DNA of 64,000 nucleotides, from the NCBI GenBank assembly GCA_016719945.1, contig JADJYE010000003.1, positions 124,001 through 188,000 on the forward strand, written 5' to 3'. The position numbers and the translations under genes were made by a program. Of the stretch, positions 47,618 to 56,123 are shown piece by piece. The notes below the pieces were generated by a model that was not told the origin of the DNA, did no database searches, and was given only the letters and a program-made list of their open reading frames with translations. Within the stretch, counting starts at the first letter, position 1, and each line of letters starts with the position of its first letter. Source of the DNA: Polyangiaceae bacterium (lineage in GTDB: Bacteria; Myxococcota_A; Polyangia; Polyangiales; Polyangiaceae).

Positions 47618-48574
47618 CTACGTACCGCGCGGACCGAGCACCGGGACGATCGGCCCGGGCGTGACCTCGAACGCTCGCGCCCGCAACATGTCGCCGTCGA
47701 GCACGTAGGGGCCCGGCTCGCTTCCTGGGAAGCGGACCTCGAAGGAGCGCACCAGCGCGTCGACGTGGTTCTCTCCGCCGATGCTGCGTCCGAGGATCAC
47801 GTAAGGCGCGCGCGGGCCGAGGCGACGCGGGGGGAGTGAGCTCGCGACGAGGTGCACCCGATCCGGCTCCTCTGCGGCGCGGTAGCAGACCTTCATGCCG
47901 AGCCCGAGGTCTCGCACGACCGCGGCGCACAACAGCGACAGGCCCTTCGTCGGGTGGCGCACGCCGTCGACCCACAGCTCGCACGGCATGGGCGTGAGGA
48001 TCCGCTTCGCGAGCGGTCCGCCGGTGAACGACTCCACGAACACCCGCGCCACGATCTTGCCCGCGAGCGGGATGCCTCCCGCGCCGCCCTCCTCGTACAC
48101 CTCGAAGAACCGCGCGACGAGGCCGGTCCCCACGATGAAGCCCACGCGCTCCTCCAGCGGTCGCCCGTCGAAGCGGGCCGTGACCCGCAGCGTGGGCCGC
48201 GGGATGGCGTGGACCCGGTCGGGCGCGCGCAGCCAGTCGTCGAGCAGGGCCATCGGATCGCCAGGCTCTCCGAGGTTGCGCGCGATGGTGCCCACCGTCC
48301 CGAGCGGCAACAGGCCCACCTTCGGCCACGGCCCACCGCCGACCACCTGGGAGAGCGCGCTCACCCCGCTCATGAAGGTGCCATCACCCCCGGCCAGGAT
48401 CACGAGGTCGGCTCCGGCGCGGACCACCTCCTCGACGACGCCCCGCACGGCGCGGACGTCCTCGGTCTCGTGCAGCTCGGCGCGGCCCCGGGCGACGTCG
48501 TGGACCTGGCGCAGCCTGCCCGTCTTCTTCAGCAGGCCGCGCGCGGTCAGGTTCGCGACGATGTGGACTCGCAT
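47618..48574 (-). CDS. Diacylglycerol/sphingosine kinase-family lipid kinase
   Basis: The 318-aa protein has the DAGK catalytic signature ILAGGDGTFMSGVSAL (nucleotide-binding GGDGT), then LLPLGTVGTIARNLGEP, and a C-terminal beta-sandwich ending LDGDMLRARAFEVTPGP. Bacterial members (YegS/DgkB-like) phosphorylate diacylglycerol or related lipids. The ATG at 48572-48574 gives the normal N-terminus MRVHIVANLTA; longer in-frame starts lie in the divergent gene's region. It is divergent from the HEAT lipoprotein with 49 nt between starts. Confidence 0.88.
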   Translation of the reverse strand: MRVHIVANLTARGLLKKTGRLRQVHDVARGRAELHETEDVRAVRGVVEEVVRAGADLVILAGGDGTFMSGVSALSQVVGGGPWPKVGLLPLGTVGTIARNLGEPGDPMALLDDWLRAPDRVHAIPRPTLRVTARFDGRPLEERVGFIVGTGLVARFFEVYEEGGAGGIPLAGKIVARVFVESFTGGPLAKRILTPMPCELWVDGVRHPTKGLSLLCAAVVRDLGLGMKVCYRAAEEPDRVHLVASSLPPRRLGPRAPYVILGRSIGGENHVDALVRSFEVRFPGSEPGPYVLDGDMLRARAFEVTPGPIVPVLGPRGT

Positions 48575-48623
48575 CGAGGGGCGCGAGTTTATCTTTGCCG
48601 AAGTCGGCGCGTGCAAGTACTCC

Positions 48624-49928
48624 ATGGCCATGCTGAAGTCGGCCTGCCTCCCGCTCCTCGGCCTCGCGCTCGCCACGGTCGCCTGCGCGCCGTCCGCCGC
48701 CGTGACCGCCGCGCGGAAGCCCGACTTCGCGGCCCTCGCGCGCGAGGTCGAGGCCGAGAAGAAGGCCGGCTCCCTCGGCGACGGCGACGTCGAGGACATC
48801 GCCGAGGCGATCGCGGAGGGGGAGATCCAGCGCGCCAAAGGCCTCGACGGCGAGGCGATGCTGCTCACGTTCGGCGGGTGCGCCGGCGCCGTCGAGGGAG
48901 CCTTGGAGGACCGCTACGATCAGGGCGACGACCTCGGCGCCCTCGCGGCGAGCGTCCTCATGGGGGCCGGCGTGGTCGACGTCGACGACTACGTCCGCTT
49001 CGCGCGCGAGAAGGACGCGCGGCCCGGCTACCGCGCGCTCGGCGCTCGCGGCCTCCTCGACGAGGACGACTTCGCCTTGCGCCGCCAGCTCTTCTTGGAT
49101 CTCGACGAGCGCGTGCGCATCAACGCCCTGAAGGCCGCCGGCAACGCCACCTCGGCACAGGACTTCGACGCGCTGGTCGAGGCCGCGCGCGTCGACCCGA
49201 ACCCGGAGGCGCGCGTGGCAGCGGCGCGGGCGCTCGGCAGGCTCGGCGGTGATCGCGCCGTCGTCGCGCTGCGCGATCTGTGGATCCGCGGCGACGGCCG
49301 GCTGCGCTCCGGCATCGTCGACGCGTACATGTCGCCCACCTCCTACGCCGCAGGAGGGCGCGAGCAGCTCGTGCGCGCCGCCGAGTCGGGCGACCCCGGC
49401 AGCATCGACGCCGCGATCGCGCTCTCCCGCGTCTCGCTCGGCGAAGAAAAAGAGCAGCACGCGCGCGGCGTCGCGATGGGCGTGCTCACCCGCGCCATCC
49501 GCCTCGGCACCCGCGAAGATCGGACGCTGGCCATGCTGATGGCTCCCGCGAGCGAGAGCGTCCTCGCTGCGCTCCGCCACGCGAAGGACGACTCCGACGC
49601 CGGCGTCGCGCTGATCGCGCTGGGCCGCCTCGCGAGCGACGGCAAGGACGACGCGGAGCGAAACGGCGCGCGGGACAAGCTGCTCGAGATCGCGAAGAGC
49701 GACGACGCCGAGGCGAACCGCGCGATGGGCGAGCTCGCGAGCATGGGTGACCGGCGCGTGGTCGAGCTGCTCGACAAGCAGCTCAAGTCCGAGAACCCGT
49801 TCGCGCGCGGTTACGCCGCCAGGAACCTCGTTCTGTTGGGTGAGCTGCCGCGCGCGGCCGCAGCGCTCGCCGATGTCGACACCTACGTCCGCGCGAGCAC
49901 CGCCTGCGCGATCCTCCGCAAGCGCTGA
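48624..49928 (+). CDS. HEAT-repeat lipoprotein
   Basis: The 434-aa protein begins MAMLKSACLPLLGLALATVAC, a lipoprotein signal. The body is a chain of HEAT-like helix pairs (e.g. GYRALGARGLLDEDDFALRR; NPEARVAAARALGRLGGDRA; GVALIALGRLASDGKDD; FARGYAARNLVLLGELPRAA). Lipid-anchored HEAT scaffolds of this kind are frequent in myxobacteria and may hold protein complexes at the envelope. No catalytic motif is seen. It is one of three HEAT-containing proteins in the window. Confidence 0.75.
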   Translation: MAMLKSACLPLLGLALATVACAPSAAVTAARKPDFAALAREVEAEKKAGSLGDGDVEDIAEAIAEGEIQRAKGLDGEAMLLTFGGCAGAVEGALEDRYDQGDDLGALAASVLMGAGVVDVDDYVRFAREKDARPGYRALGARGLLDEDDFALRRQLFLDLDERVRINALKAAGNATSAQDFDALVEAARVDPNPEARVAAARALGRLGGDRAVVALRDLWIRGDGRLRSGIVDAYMSPTSYAAGGREQLVRAAESGDPGSIDAAIALSRVSLGEEKEQHARGVAMGVLTRAIRLGTREDRTLAMLMAPASESVLAALRHAKDDSDAGVALIALGRLASDGKDDAERNGARDKLLEIAKSDDAEANRAMGELASMGDRRVVELLDKQLKSENPFARGYAARNLVLLGELPRAAAALADVDTYVRASTACAILRKR

Positions 49929-49934
49929 GCCTCG

Positions 49935-51989
49935 TCAGAAGCGAGAGGTGAGCTCGAGCTTCGCGCCCTCGAAGGGCGGGAAGGGCCGGCACACGCCCGC
50001 CACGCAGCGGATGGCGCCTCGGCGCTGTCCGACGAAGACGTTGACGGTGTCGAAGAGCATCTCGAGCGGGTGCTCCTTCTTCGCCGCCTTGAACTGCAAG
50101 CCGCCGCTGAAATAGAAGCACGTCCCGGTCTCTGGGTCGGCGCTGCAGCCGCGGCGGCCCAGGTACTCGAAGCCGAAGATGAACGAGAGGTAAGGCGCCC
50201 AGCGCAGAGCCAGGTAGTTCTCTCCCTCGTTCCACCAGTCGGGCGACAGGGTCGGCTCGTACCGGTGCCGGTGGAAGCCCTGCGAGACGAGCGTGAAGTC
50301 CCCGGCCAGGTGCTTGGCGACGTCGTAGCGTAGGTAGCCCTCCCGATAGAACGCGTCGCTCTCACCGCCCAGGTTCACGGAGGTCGTGGGCTCGGCGCGC
50401 GCGGTGTTCCTCGCGCCGACCCAGGCCTTCAGGTGGCTCTTGCCCTTGTCGAACACGATATCTCCGCCGGTCGCGGCGTCGAAGGTGTGCGTCTCGGTGG
50501 TGGGGTCGTCCGCTGCGCACTGGGTGTTGTTGGCGTTCACCTCGGACTGGCTCACGTAGTAGCCGAGCCACGCGTACGCGCTCAGCGTGTCGGTCGCGCG
50601 GTAGTCGACCTTCGCGCGCCCGCCCGTGATGCACACGTTGGGAGAGCCGATCGGCTCTTGGTAGAAGGTGTCCGCGTTGGGCGGCTGGTTGTACGCGACC
50701 GTGTCGAACTCGGGCGCGGCGAACGTGGGATCCGCGGCGCCGTCGGCGTTGATGTTGCCCGAGAGCGGCAACAGGGATCGGTAGTGCTTGCCCTCGAGCG
50801 TCACCGAGACCGGCCCGCCGCGTACGCTGCCCGTCAGGTAGATCCCGTAGCCAGTGAGATCGGGCACCCGCGTCAGCTCGCCGTCTTCGCCCACGTCGGT
50901 CGCGCGCCCGTCGGCGTTGTGCTGCACCGCGGCCTCGGCATAGAGATCGCCGTGTCCGAAGATGTTGGGGACGCGAACGCTGCCGCTCGCCGTGAGGATG
51001 GCGTCGTGCAACCGCGACACGTTGTTCGTCGCGAACGTAGGAAACAGCGAGGCGCAGCCGAGCTGGCCGGTCGACTCGCAGCGCGCGCGCGCTTCGCTGT
51101 ACGACTTTCGTCTCACGAACGACGCGTGCGCGCCGAACAGCACCTGCCGGGGTCCGGCCTCGACCGAGAGGCCGTAGATCGTGTCCTCCAGATAGGACGG
51201 GCGCGCGCCCACGGTCGTGTACCCGGAGTTGCCCTGCTCGTCGAAGGAGAAGAAGCGGAAGTCTTCGGCGGTCGGAAACCCGAAGAACAACGGCGAGCCG
51301 TCCCCGGTGAGCAGGCGCCCCGACTCGTCGTCGATCCGCAGGGGGTTGGCCTGACCCGCGAGAGCGGTGACCGAGAGGCTCGCGGCCTCCCAGCTCTTCT
51401 TGAAGGCCGCCTTGAAGCCGCGGATCGTCGTGTCTTGAGCGACCTCGTCGATCTTGCGAACGCTGAGCACCATGCCGCGGCCGAGCTGCGCGTAGAAGTC
51501 GCCGAAGGTGATGTCGACCCCGGGCGCCGTGTAGCCGAGCGAGAGCTTCGTCGGGTACACCGTCGTCTTGAAGCGGGTGTTGAGCTCGCGCCGGAACGCG
51601 TTCTCGTAGTCGTACCGCTCGGCGCCGGTCGCGTTCGGCAGACGCTCCTTCGCGATCTGCTGCAGGTCGAAGTCGTCGAGCGGGTCGAAGTAGAAATACC
51701 CGTCGAGCCGCACGCCGAGGCGGAAGCGCCAGTAGTTCACCTGGACGTTCAGCCGATCGATGAGCTCACCGCGGTGGTCGTCGACGACCGCCGACGGCGG
51801 CGCCTGGCCCTCACCCGCGTTGCGGTTGTCGAAGAGGTAGTTGCCGACCGCGGTGTTCGAGACGTCGATGGTGAGCGTCTCACCGCCGACGTCCTTCACC
51901 TCGACCGCGCGCGCCTCGACCGCGACGGAGGTAACAGCCGCGAGCGCGACGCCGACGCTCGCGCTCCACCGCGCGCGCGCCGAGATCAC
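49935..51989 (-). CDS. Outer-membrane beta-barrel protein (DUF6029-like)
   Basis: The 684-aa product has a signal peptide (ASVGVALAAVTSVAVEARA) and long alternating beta-strand patterns with aromatic girdles (VNYWRFRLGVRLDGYFYFDP; VYPTKLSLGYTAPGVDITFG; YLRYDVAKHLAGDFTLVSQG). It ends LELTSRF with a terminal Phe, typical of BAM-assembled barrels. It resembles DUF6029 proteins. Its ATG overlaps the stop of the TlpA-like gene by 4 nt, so barrel and periplasmic thioredoxin are coupled, suggesting the barrel or its partners need disulfide or metal handling. Confidence 0.75.
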   Translation of the reverse strand: MISARARWSASVGVALAAVTSVAVEARAVEVKDVGGETLTIDVSNTAVGNYLFDNRNAGEGQAPPSAVVDDHRGELIDRLNVQVNYWRFRLGVRLDGYFYFDPLDDFDLQQIAKERLPNATGAERYDYENAFRRELNTRFKTTVYPTKLSLGYTAPGVDITFGDFYAQLGRGMVLSVRKIDEVAQDTTIRGFKAAFKKSWEAASLSVTALAGQANPLRIDDESGRLLTGDGSPLFFGFPTAEDFRFFSFDEQGNSGYTTVGARPSYLEDTIYGLSVEAGPRQVLFGAHASFVRRKSYSEARARCESTGQLGCASLFPTFATNNVSRLHDAILTASGSVRVPNIFGHGDLYAEAAVQHNADGRATDVGEDGELTRVPDLTGYGIYLTGSVRGGPVSVTLEGKHYRSLLPLSGNINADGAADPTFAAPEFDTVAYNQPPNADTFYQEPIGSPNVCITGGRAKVDYRATDTLSAYAWLGYYVSQSEVNANNTQCAADDPTTETHTFDAATGGDIVFDKGKSHLKAWVGARNTARAEPTTSVNLGGESDAFYREGYLRYDVAKHLAGDFTLVSQGFHRHRYEPTLSPDWWNEGENYLALRWAPYLSFIFGFEYLGRRGCSADPETGTCFYFSGGLQFKAAKKEHPLEMLFDTVNVFVGQRRGAIRCVAGVCRPFPPFEGAKLELTSRF

Positions 51990-52561
51990 TGCAGCAGCTT
52001 CTCGATCTCTTGGGCGAGGGTGACCTCGTCGCCCGGGTCGTAGCCGTTCTTCGTCTTCACGATGTTGCCGTTCTTGTCGATCAGGACCCAGAACGGCATG
52101 TCCTTCTTGGGGCTGAACTTCGCCATCGCCGAGGACTCTTCATCGAGCAGGATCGGGAAGCTTATCTTCTTCGCGTGCACCTCGGCGCTCACGTTCGCGG
52201 AGGTCTCGGGGCCGTCGCCGGCCACGCCGAGCACGATGAAGCCCTTGTCCTTGTACTTCTCGTACATCGCCACGAGGTGCGGCATCTCCACCAGGCAGGG
52301 CTGGCAGGTCGTCGCCCAGAAGTCGACCAGCACGACCTTCTTGCCGAGGTAGTCGGACAGGCTGATGTTGCGGCCCTCGAGCGACTGGAGCGTGAAGTCG
52401 GGCGCGCTCCCCTTGGGCCCCTTACCGGGGGTGGAGCCGCTGGTGTCAGCGCTCCCCGTGCCGCTCGCGGGGGTCGTCGGCTCGCCCGAGGTTGAAGGGG
52501 TGCAGCCTGCGCCCGCTCCGACGGAGAGGGCGCAGCCCAAAACAGCGATCGCTAGGCGCAT
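51986..52561 (-). CDS. TlpA-like thioredoxin lipoprotein
   Basis: The 191-aa protein has a lipoprotein signal (SVGAGAGC), a Gly/Ser/Thr-rich spacer, and a thioredoxin fold with active site WATTCQPC (Cys86, Cys89) and cis-Pro in KDMPFWVLID. TlpA-type proteins reduce disulfides in periplasmic proteins, e.g. during cytochrome or copper-site maturation. It is coupled to the beta-barrel gene and follows the redoxin lipoprotein gene on the same strand after 53 nt. Confidence 0.88.
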   Translation of the reverse strand: MRLAIAVLGCALSVGAGAGCTPSTSGEPTTPASGTGSADTSGSTPGKGPKGSAPDFTLQSLEGRNISLSDYLGKKVVLVDFWATTCQPCLVEMPHLVAMYEKYKDKGFIVLGVAGDGPETSANVSAEVHAKKISFPILLDEESSAMAKFSPKKDMPFWVLIDKNGNIVKTKNGYDPGDEVTLAQEIEKLLQ

Positions 52562-52614
52562 GGTCTAGGTACGTGCGAGCTCGGGGTCGGTGTCAGCGTC
52601 GCGTCGGCGCGTGC

Positions 52615-53418
52615 TCACTCTGGGTCGAGCAGCGACTCGATCGTCTCGTAGAACTCGGCGCTGCCCCTGTCGGTGCACCAGTTGTACGGGTTGCACACGG
52701 TGTTGAGGCCGCACTCGCCGCCCGCGCCGCACTCGACCGAGCCCTCGAAGAAGCCGCCCGGGTCCGCGACGCCGGCGATCGAGGCGACCACCGTCATCGT
52801 CCGCGTGTCGACGACCATGTTGCCCGGGAAGGCCATCATCTCCATCACGTCGCCCAGCTTCAAGCGCGGGTCGATCACGCTCGGCCAAGGGGTGTCGAAG
52901 TGGGACGTCCACGAGACGAGGTCCGTGAACTCGGCCGTCTCGTAGTCGGTGCCTTCGGCGAGGTTGGTGAGGAACTGGCCTCCGCGCGGGGCGTAGTCGG
53001 CGTAGTGGTCGGGCAGGAGGAACTCGGCCTCCTGCCGGCAGGGGCTGCACCACCCCGCGCTGACGATCATCATCAGCATCGTCGGCTTCGGGTTGCCTGC
53101 GCCGTAGGGCGAGCCCTCGGGGTACACGCCGTCGCCGGTCGGGTTGTAGAAATCGGCCATCTGGATGAACGCCGCGCTCGACGCGTCTTCCATCGAGTTC
53201 ACGAAGCCCGTGAACCGGAAGTTCGGGATGGTCGAGCCGATCTCGGTGCCATACGGCCCCTCGGCGTACTCCACCCCGGCGCTCGGCTCCTGACCCGGCT
53301 CGCCGTCGAACTCCGGCGTCTCATCGATCGGGTTGGTGCTCTCCTCGGAGTCGCAGCCGGCGACGCCAAGGGAGAGGATTGCGAGAGACAAAAGCGAGGT
53401 CGTGAGGAGAGTGCGCAT
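52615..53418 (-). CDS. Redoxin-domain lipoprotein
   Basis: The 267-aa protein has a lipoprotein signal (LAILSLGVAGCDSEE) and a thioredoxin-like domain with active site SAGWCSPC (Cys124, Cys127) and cis-Pro in MMAFPGNMVVD. C-terminal extra cysteines (VECGAGGECGLNTVCNPYNW) resemble disulfide-bonded loops. Together with the TlpA-like protein and the beta-barrel it forms a minus-strand envelope redox group. It is divergent from the Cys-rich lipoprotein at 53520. Confidence 0.82.
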   Translation of the reverse strand: MRTLLTTSLLSLAILSLGVAGCDSEESTNPIDETPEFDGEPGQEPSAGVEYAEGPYGTEIGSTIPNFRFTGFVNSMEDASSAAFIQMADFYNPTGDGVYPEGSPYGAGNPKPTMLMMIVSAGWCSPCRQEAEFLLPDHYADYAPRGGQFLTNLAEGTDYETAEFTDLVSWTSHFDTPWPSVIDPRLKLGDVMEMMAFPGNMVVDTRTMTVVASIAGVADPGGFFEGSVECGAGGECGLNTVCNPYNWCTDRGSAEFYETIESLLDPE

Positions 53419-53519
53419 GGCTTACCCCGGTCCTTCGGATGTAGTAAGCGAACTATCCGGTCGTGGCCGCCCGACGTCAAGCCTCGTCCCCTCGCAACAC
53501 ACGCCTCTCGGAGCCCGTC

Positions 53520-54737
53520 ATGTCTTGTCCCCCGCTTCGCTCCTCGTCCCTCCGTCCGCTCGCCTTCATCCTCTTCGGGGCGGTCGCCTCGCTCGGCACC
53601 GGCTTCGCCGGCTGCGGCGATTCGTCCACGGGAGACGATCCCCCGGCTGAGTGCGAGGGTGGGGTCATCATCGACGGCGTGTGTGAGGGCAAGTGCACCC
53701 CCGACAAGTGCCTCGAGGGCAACGTCTGCGTGGGCAACCGGTGTTTGCTCCAATGCACCGCCCACACCGAGTGCTACGCGCCGTTCCGGGGCGACTCGAA
53801 GTTTCAGGGCTGCCTCGTCAACCAGGCCGACACCGACGCTGGCCTCAACGACGGCGACGCGGTCTACGTCTGCACCGACGTCAACCTGGCCCCCAACCTG
53901 ATGAAGCCGTGTCCGATCGGCGACGAGTGTGACAACCCCGACGACCCGGCCGACTGGGCCTGCCCCGACGGCTCGCCGTGCACGGAGGGAGAGGGCAGCG
54001 ATCTGTGCTCCGCCGCCGAGTGCCGACCGCTGTTCTGCCGGACGGCCGGAGAAGGGGACGGCGACGCATACTGCACCACCACCGACTGCGTCGACGACGC
54101 GGGGTGCGCGCCAGGCATGTACTGCGGCGTGTCGCGCTGGCCGAACATGATCTGCGGCACCGACAAGGGTACCGAGGAGCCGTGCGTCGATCCGGCCGAC
54201 TTCGCCGCTGACGGCGCGACCTTCCAGGAGGGCCCGGTCTCGCTCCTGCGCAACACGTGCAAGCTGCGGGAGCCCTGCGCGCCCTGCGAGTCGAAGACCG
54301 ACTGCACCCTCTCTCCCGATATGGAGTGCGTGCAGCTCGGCGAAGAGCAGGTCTGCGCGAAGACCTGCGGCAGCGACGACGACTGCCCCAACGACTACTA
54401 CTGCGTGACCGACGCCGGCTTCTGCGTCCCGCGCCAGGGCTCTTGCCAGCCGCCGGCCACCGACAACTTCTGCTGGTCTTGCCTCGACGACCTCGACTGC
54501 GGGGACGCGAGCTCGTCGATGGGCTGCGTGACGACGACGGGCAGCCAGAAGGCGTGCCTCGACCTGTCCTTCTCGACGTCCTGCAGCGACGACTCGGACT
54601 GCCCCGTCTCCCCGTCGGACCGCGCGGGCGAGTGCCTCGACGCCGCGGAGGGGCTCGCGCCGGGGGACGACCTCTACCAGAAGTGTTACTGGCCGTTCTG
54701 GCCGGCCGACTCGTCCTTCCAGTGCTGGCGCGATTGA
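53520..54737 (+). CDS. Cys-rich surface lipoprotein
   Basis: The 405-aa product, started at the ATG at 53520, has a lipoprotein signal (LFGAVASLGTGFAGCGDSS) and about 45 cysteines, in EGF-like or Dickkopf-like patterns (C-x5-C-x5-C..; e.g. CTAHTECYAPF; CVDDAGCAPGMYCGV; CGSDDDCPNDYYCV; CSDDSDCPVSPSDRAGECLD). It should be heavily disulfide-bonded on the outer surface. The divergent redoxin and TlpA-like genes could help its folding. The Mrp ATPase gene starts 3 nt after its stop, an unexpected partner. Confidence 0.72.
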   Translation: MSCPPLRSSSLRPLAFILFGAVASLGTGFAGCGDSSTGDDPPAECEGGVIIDGVCEGKCTPDKCLEGNVCVGNRCLLQCTAHTECYAPFRGDSKFQGCLVNQADTDAGLNDGDAVYVCTDVNLAPNLMKPCPIGDECDNPDDPADWACPDGSPCTEGEGSDLCSAAECRPLFCRTAGEGDGDAYCTTTDCVDDAGCAPGMYCGVSRWPNMICGTDKGTEEPCVDPADFAADGATFQEGPVSLLRNTCKLREPCAPCESKTDCTLSPDMECVQLGEEQVCAKTCGSDDDCPNDYYCVTDAGFCVPRQGSCQPPATDNFCWSCLDDLDCGDASSSMGCVTTTGSQKACLDLSFSTSCSDDSDCPVSPSDRAGECLDAAEGLAPGDDLYQKCYWPFWPADSSFQCWRD

Positions 54738-54740
54738 GCG

Positions 54741-55853
54741 ATGTCACTCACCGAACAGTCCGTCCGTGAGGTGGTCTCGGCCATCCTCGAGCCCGAGATC
54801 GGCAAGACCCTCGGCGAGCTCGGGATGGTGCACGGCGTCGAGCTCGACGGCGCCGCCGTCGCCCTGAAGATCGTGCTGATGACCCCGGCGTATCTCCCCA
54901 AGGAGATGCTGGAGGAGCACGTCGTGAAGGCCGTCCAGCGCCTCGGCGCTTCGAAGGTCGAGGTCGCTTGGGACTACGCGATGACGACGCGGGTCATCCA
55001 GCCCGACGACCCGTGTCCCGAGGTGTCGAACATCGTCCTCGTGATGAGCGGTAAGGGCGGCGTCGGCAAGAGCACGGTCGCGACCAACCTCGCGCTCTCG
55101 CTCGCTCGTTCGGGCGCGAGCGTCGGCCTGCTCGACGCGGACATGTACGGGCCGAGCATCCCCACCATGCTCGGCGTGAGCGGCCGGCCGGTCTCGGCCG
55201 ACGGCAAGAAGTTCCTGCCGCTCGAGCGCTTCGGCCTCAAGCTCATGTCGCTCGGCTTCATGCTCGAAGACTCGCGGCAGGCCGTCGTGTGGCGCGGCCC
55301 GATGTTGCAGAGCGCGCTCTTGCAGTTCCTGAAGGACGTCGACTGGGGCCCGCTGGACTACCTCGTCCTCGATCTCCCGCCCGGCACCGGCGACATCGCG
55401 CTCACCATCTCGCAGAAGCTGCGGACGACCGGCGCGGTCATCGTGACGACCCCACAAGAGGTCGCGCTGCAGGACGTCTACAAGTCGGTCAGCATGGCGC
55501 AGAAGGTCGGCATCCCGATCCTCGGCGTCGTCGAGAACGAGAGCTACTTCGTGTGCGACGGCTGCAGCAAGCGGCACGAGCTCTTCGGCTCCGGCGGAGG
55601 CCGCGCGATCGCCGATTTCGCGGAGGCCCCCCTGCTCGGCCAGATCCCGATCCACCCGTCCATCCGCGAGTGGGGCGACGCCGGCACGCCGGTCGTTCAG
55701 GCCGCGCCCGAGTCGCCCGTGGCGCGCTCGTTCAACGAGATCGCGCTGCGGCTCGCGGGGCGGGTCTCCGCGCGGAACGTCGAGACCGGCGGCGTCGGCC
55801 TCAAGATCGATCGTGGCGGCGGCAAGAACCGCCACCTGCCCATCGCCCGCTGA
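54741..55853 (+). CDS. Mrp/ApbC-family Fe-S cluster carrier ATPase
   Basis: The 370-aa protein has an N-terminal MIP18/DUF59 domain (VREVVSAILEPEIGKTLGEL; IVLMTPAYLPKEMLEEHV), then the deviant Walker A SGKGGVGKST (residues ~103-112), switch LLDADMYGPSIPTMLG, and the CxxC cluster-binding pair VCDGCSKRHELFG. Mrp/ApbC/Nbp35 proteins carry [4Fe-4S] clusters to apo-enzymes in the cytoplasm. Its likely clients in this window include the radical SAM enzymes. The start is the ATG 3 nt after the Cys-rich lipoprotein gene. Confidence 0.93.
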   Translation: MSLTEQSVREVVSAILEPEIGKTLGELGMVHGVELDGAAVALKIVLMTPAYLPKEMLEEHVVKAVQRLGASKVEVAWDYAMTTRVIQPDDPCPEVSNIVLVMSGKGGVGKSTVATNLALSLARSGASVGLLDADMYGPSIPTMLGVSGRPVSADGKKFLPLERFGLKLMSLGFMLEDSRQAVVWRGPMLQSALLQFLKDVDWGPLDYLVLDLPPGTGDIALTISQKLRTTGAVIVTTPQEVALQDVYKSVSMAQKVGIPILGVVENESYFVCDGCSKRHELFGSGGGRAIADFAEAPLLGQIPIHPSIREWGDAGTPVVQAAPESPVARSFNEIALRLAGRVSARNVETGGVGLKIDRGGGKNRHLPIAR

Positions 55854-55946
55854 GTCGAGCCCAGCTGGCGTCGCCTCGGGTCAGCTACTCCGACCCCGTT
55901 CAGTGCGCGAGCGCGCCGCGCGCAGCGAGCGCGACCTGCGCTCGCG

Positions 55947-56123
55947 ATGAGTAGCCAGGAGCGTGCGCGCGAGCTAGGCTCCGCGGCCCTGCTCGACGCC
56001 CCCGTCGCTTTCGCGCTGCTCACGTTCGGAGCGGCCGCGGTGCAGGTCGCGATGGCGCTGCCAGTGAGTCGCCGCGTCGCCCTCGCGTTCGAACACGGTC
56101 GACTCCACCTCCTCCCATCATGA
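55947..56123 (+). CDS. Small 58-aa hydrophobic ORF coupled to the S1-domain gene
   Basis: ATG at 55947 to TGA at 56121-56123 encodes 58 aa beginning MSSQERARELGSAALLDAPV, with a hydrophobic stretch VAFALLTFGAAAVQVAMALP (residues ~20-39) that could form one membrane span. Its stop overlaps the start of the S1-domain gene as ATGA, a coupling arrangement. No clear ribosome-binding site is seen, and the family is unknown. It may equally be a leader ORF that regulates translation of the next gene. Confidence 0.4.
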   Translation: MSSQERARELGSAALLDAPVAFALLTFGAAAVQVAMALPVSRRVALAFEHGRLHLLPS

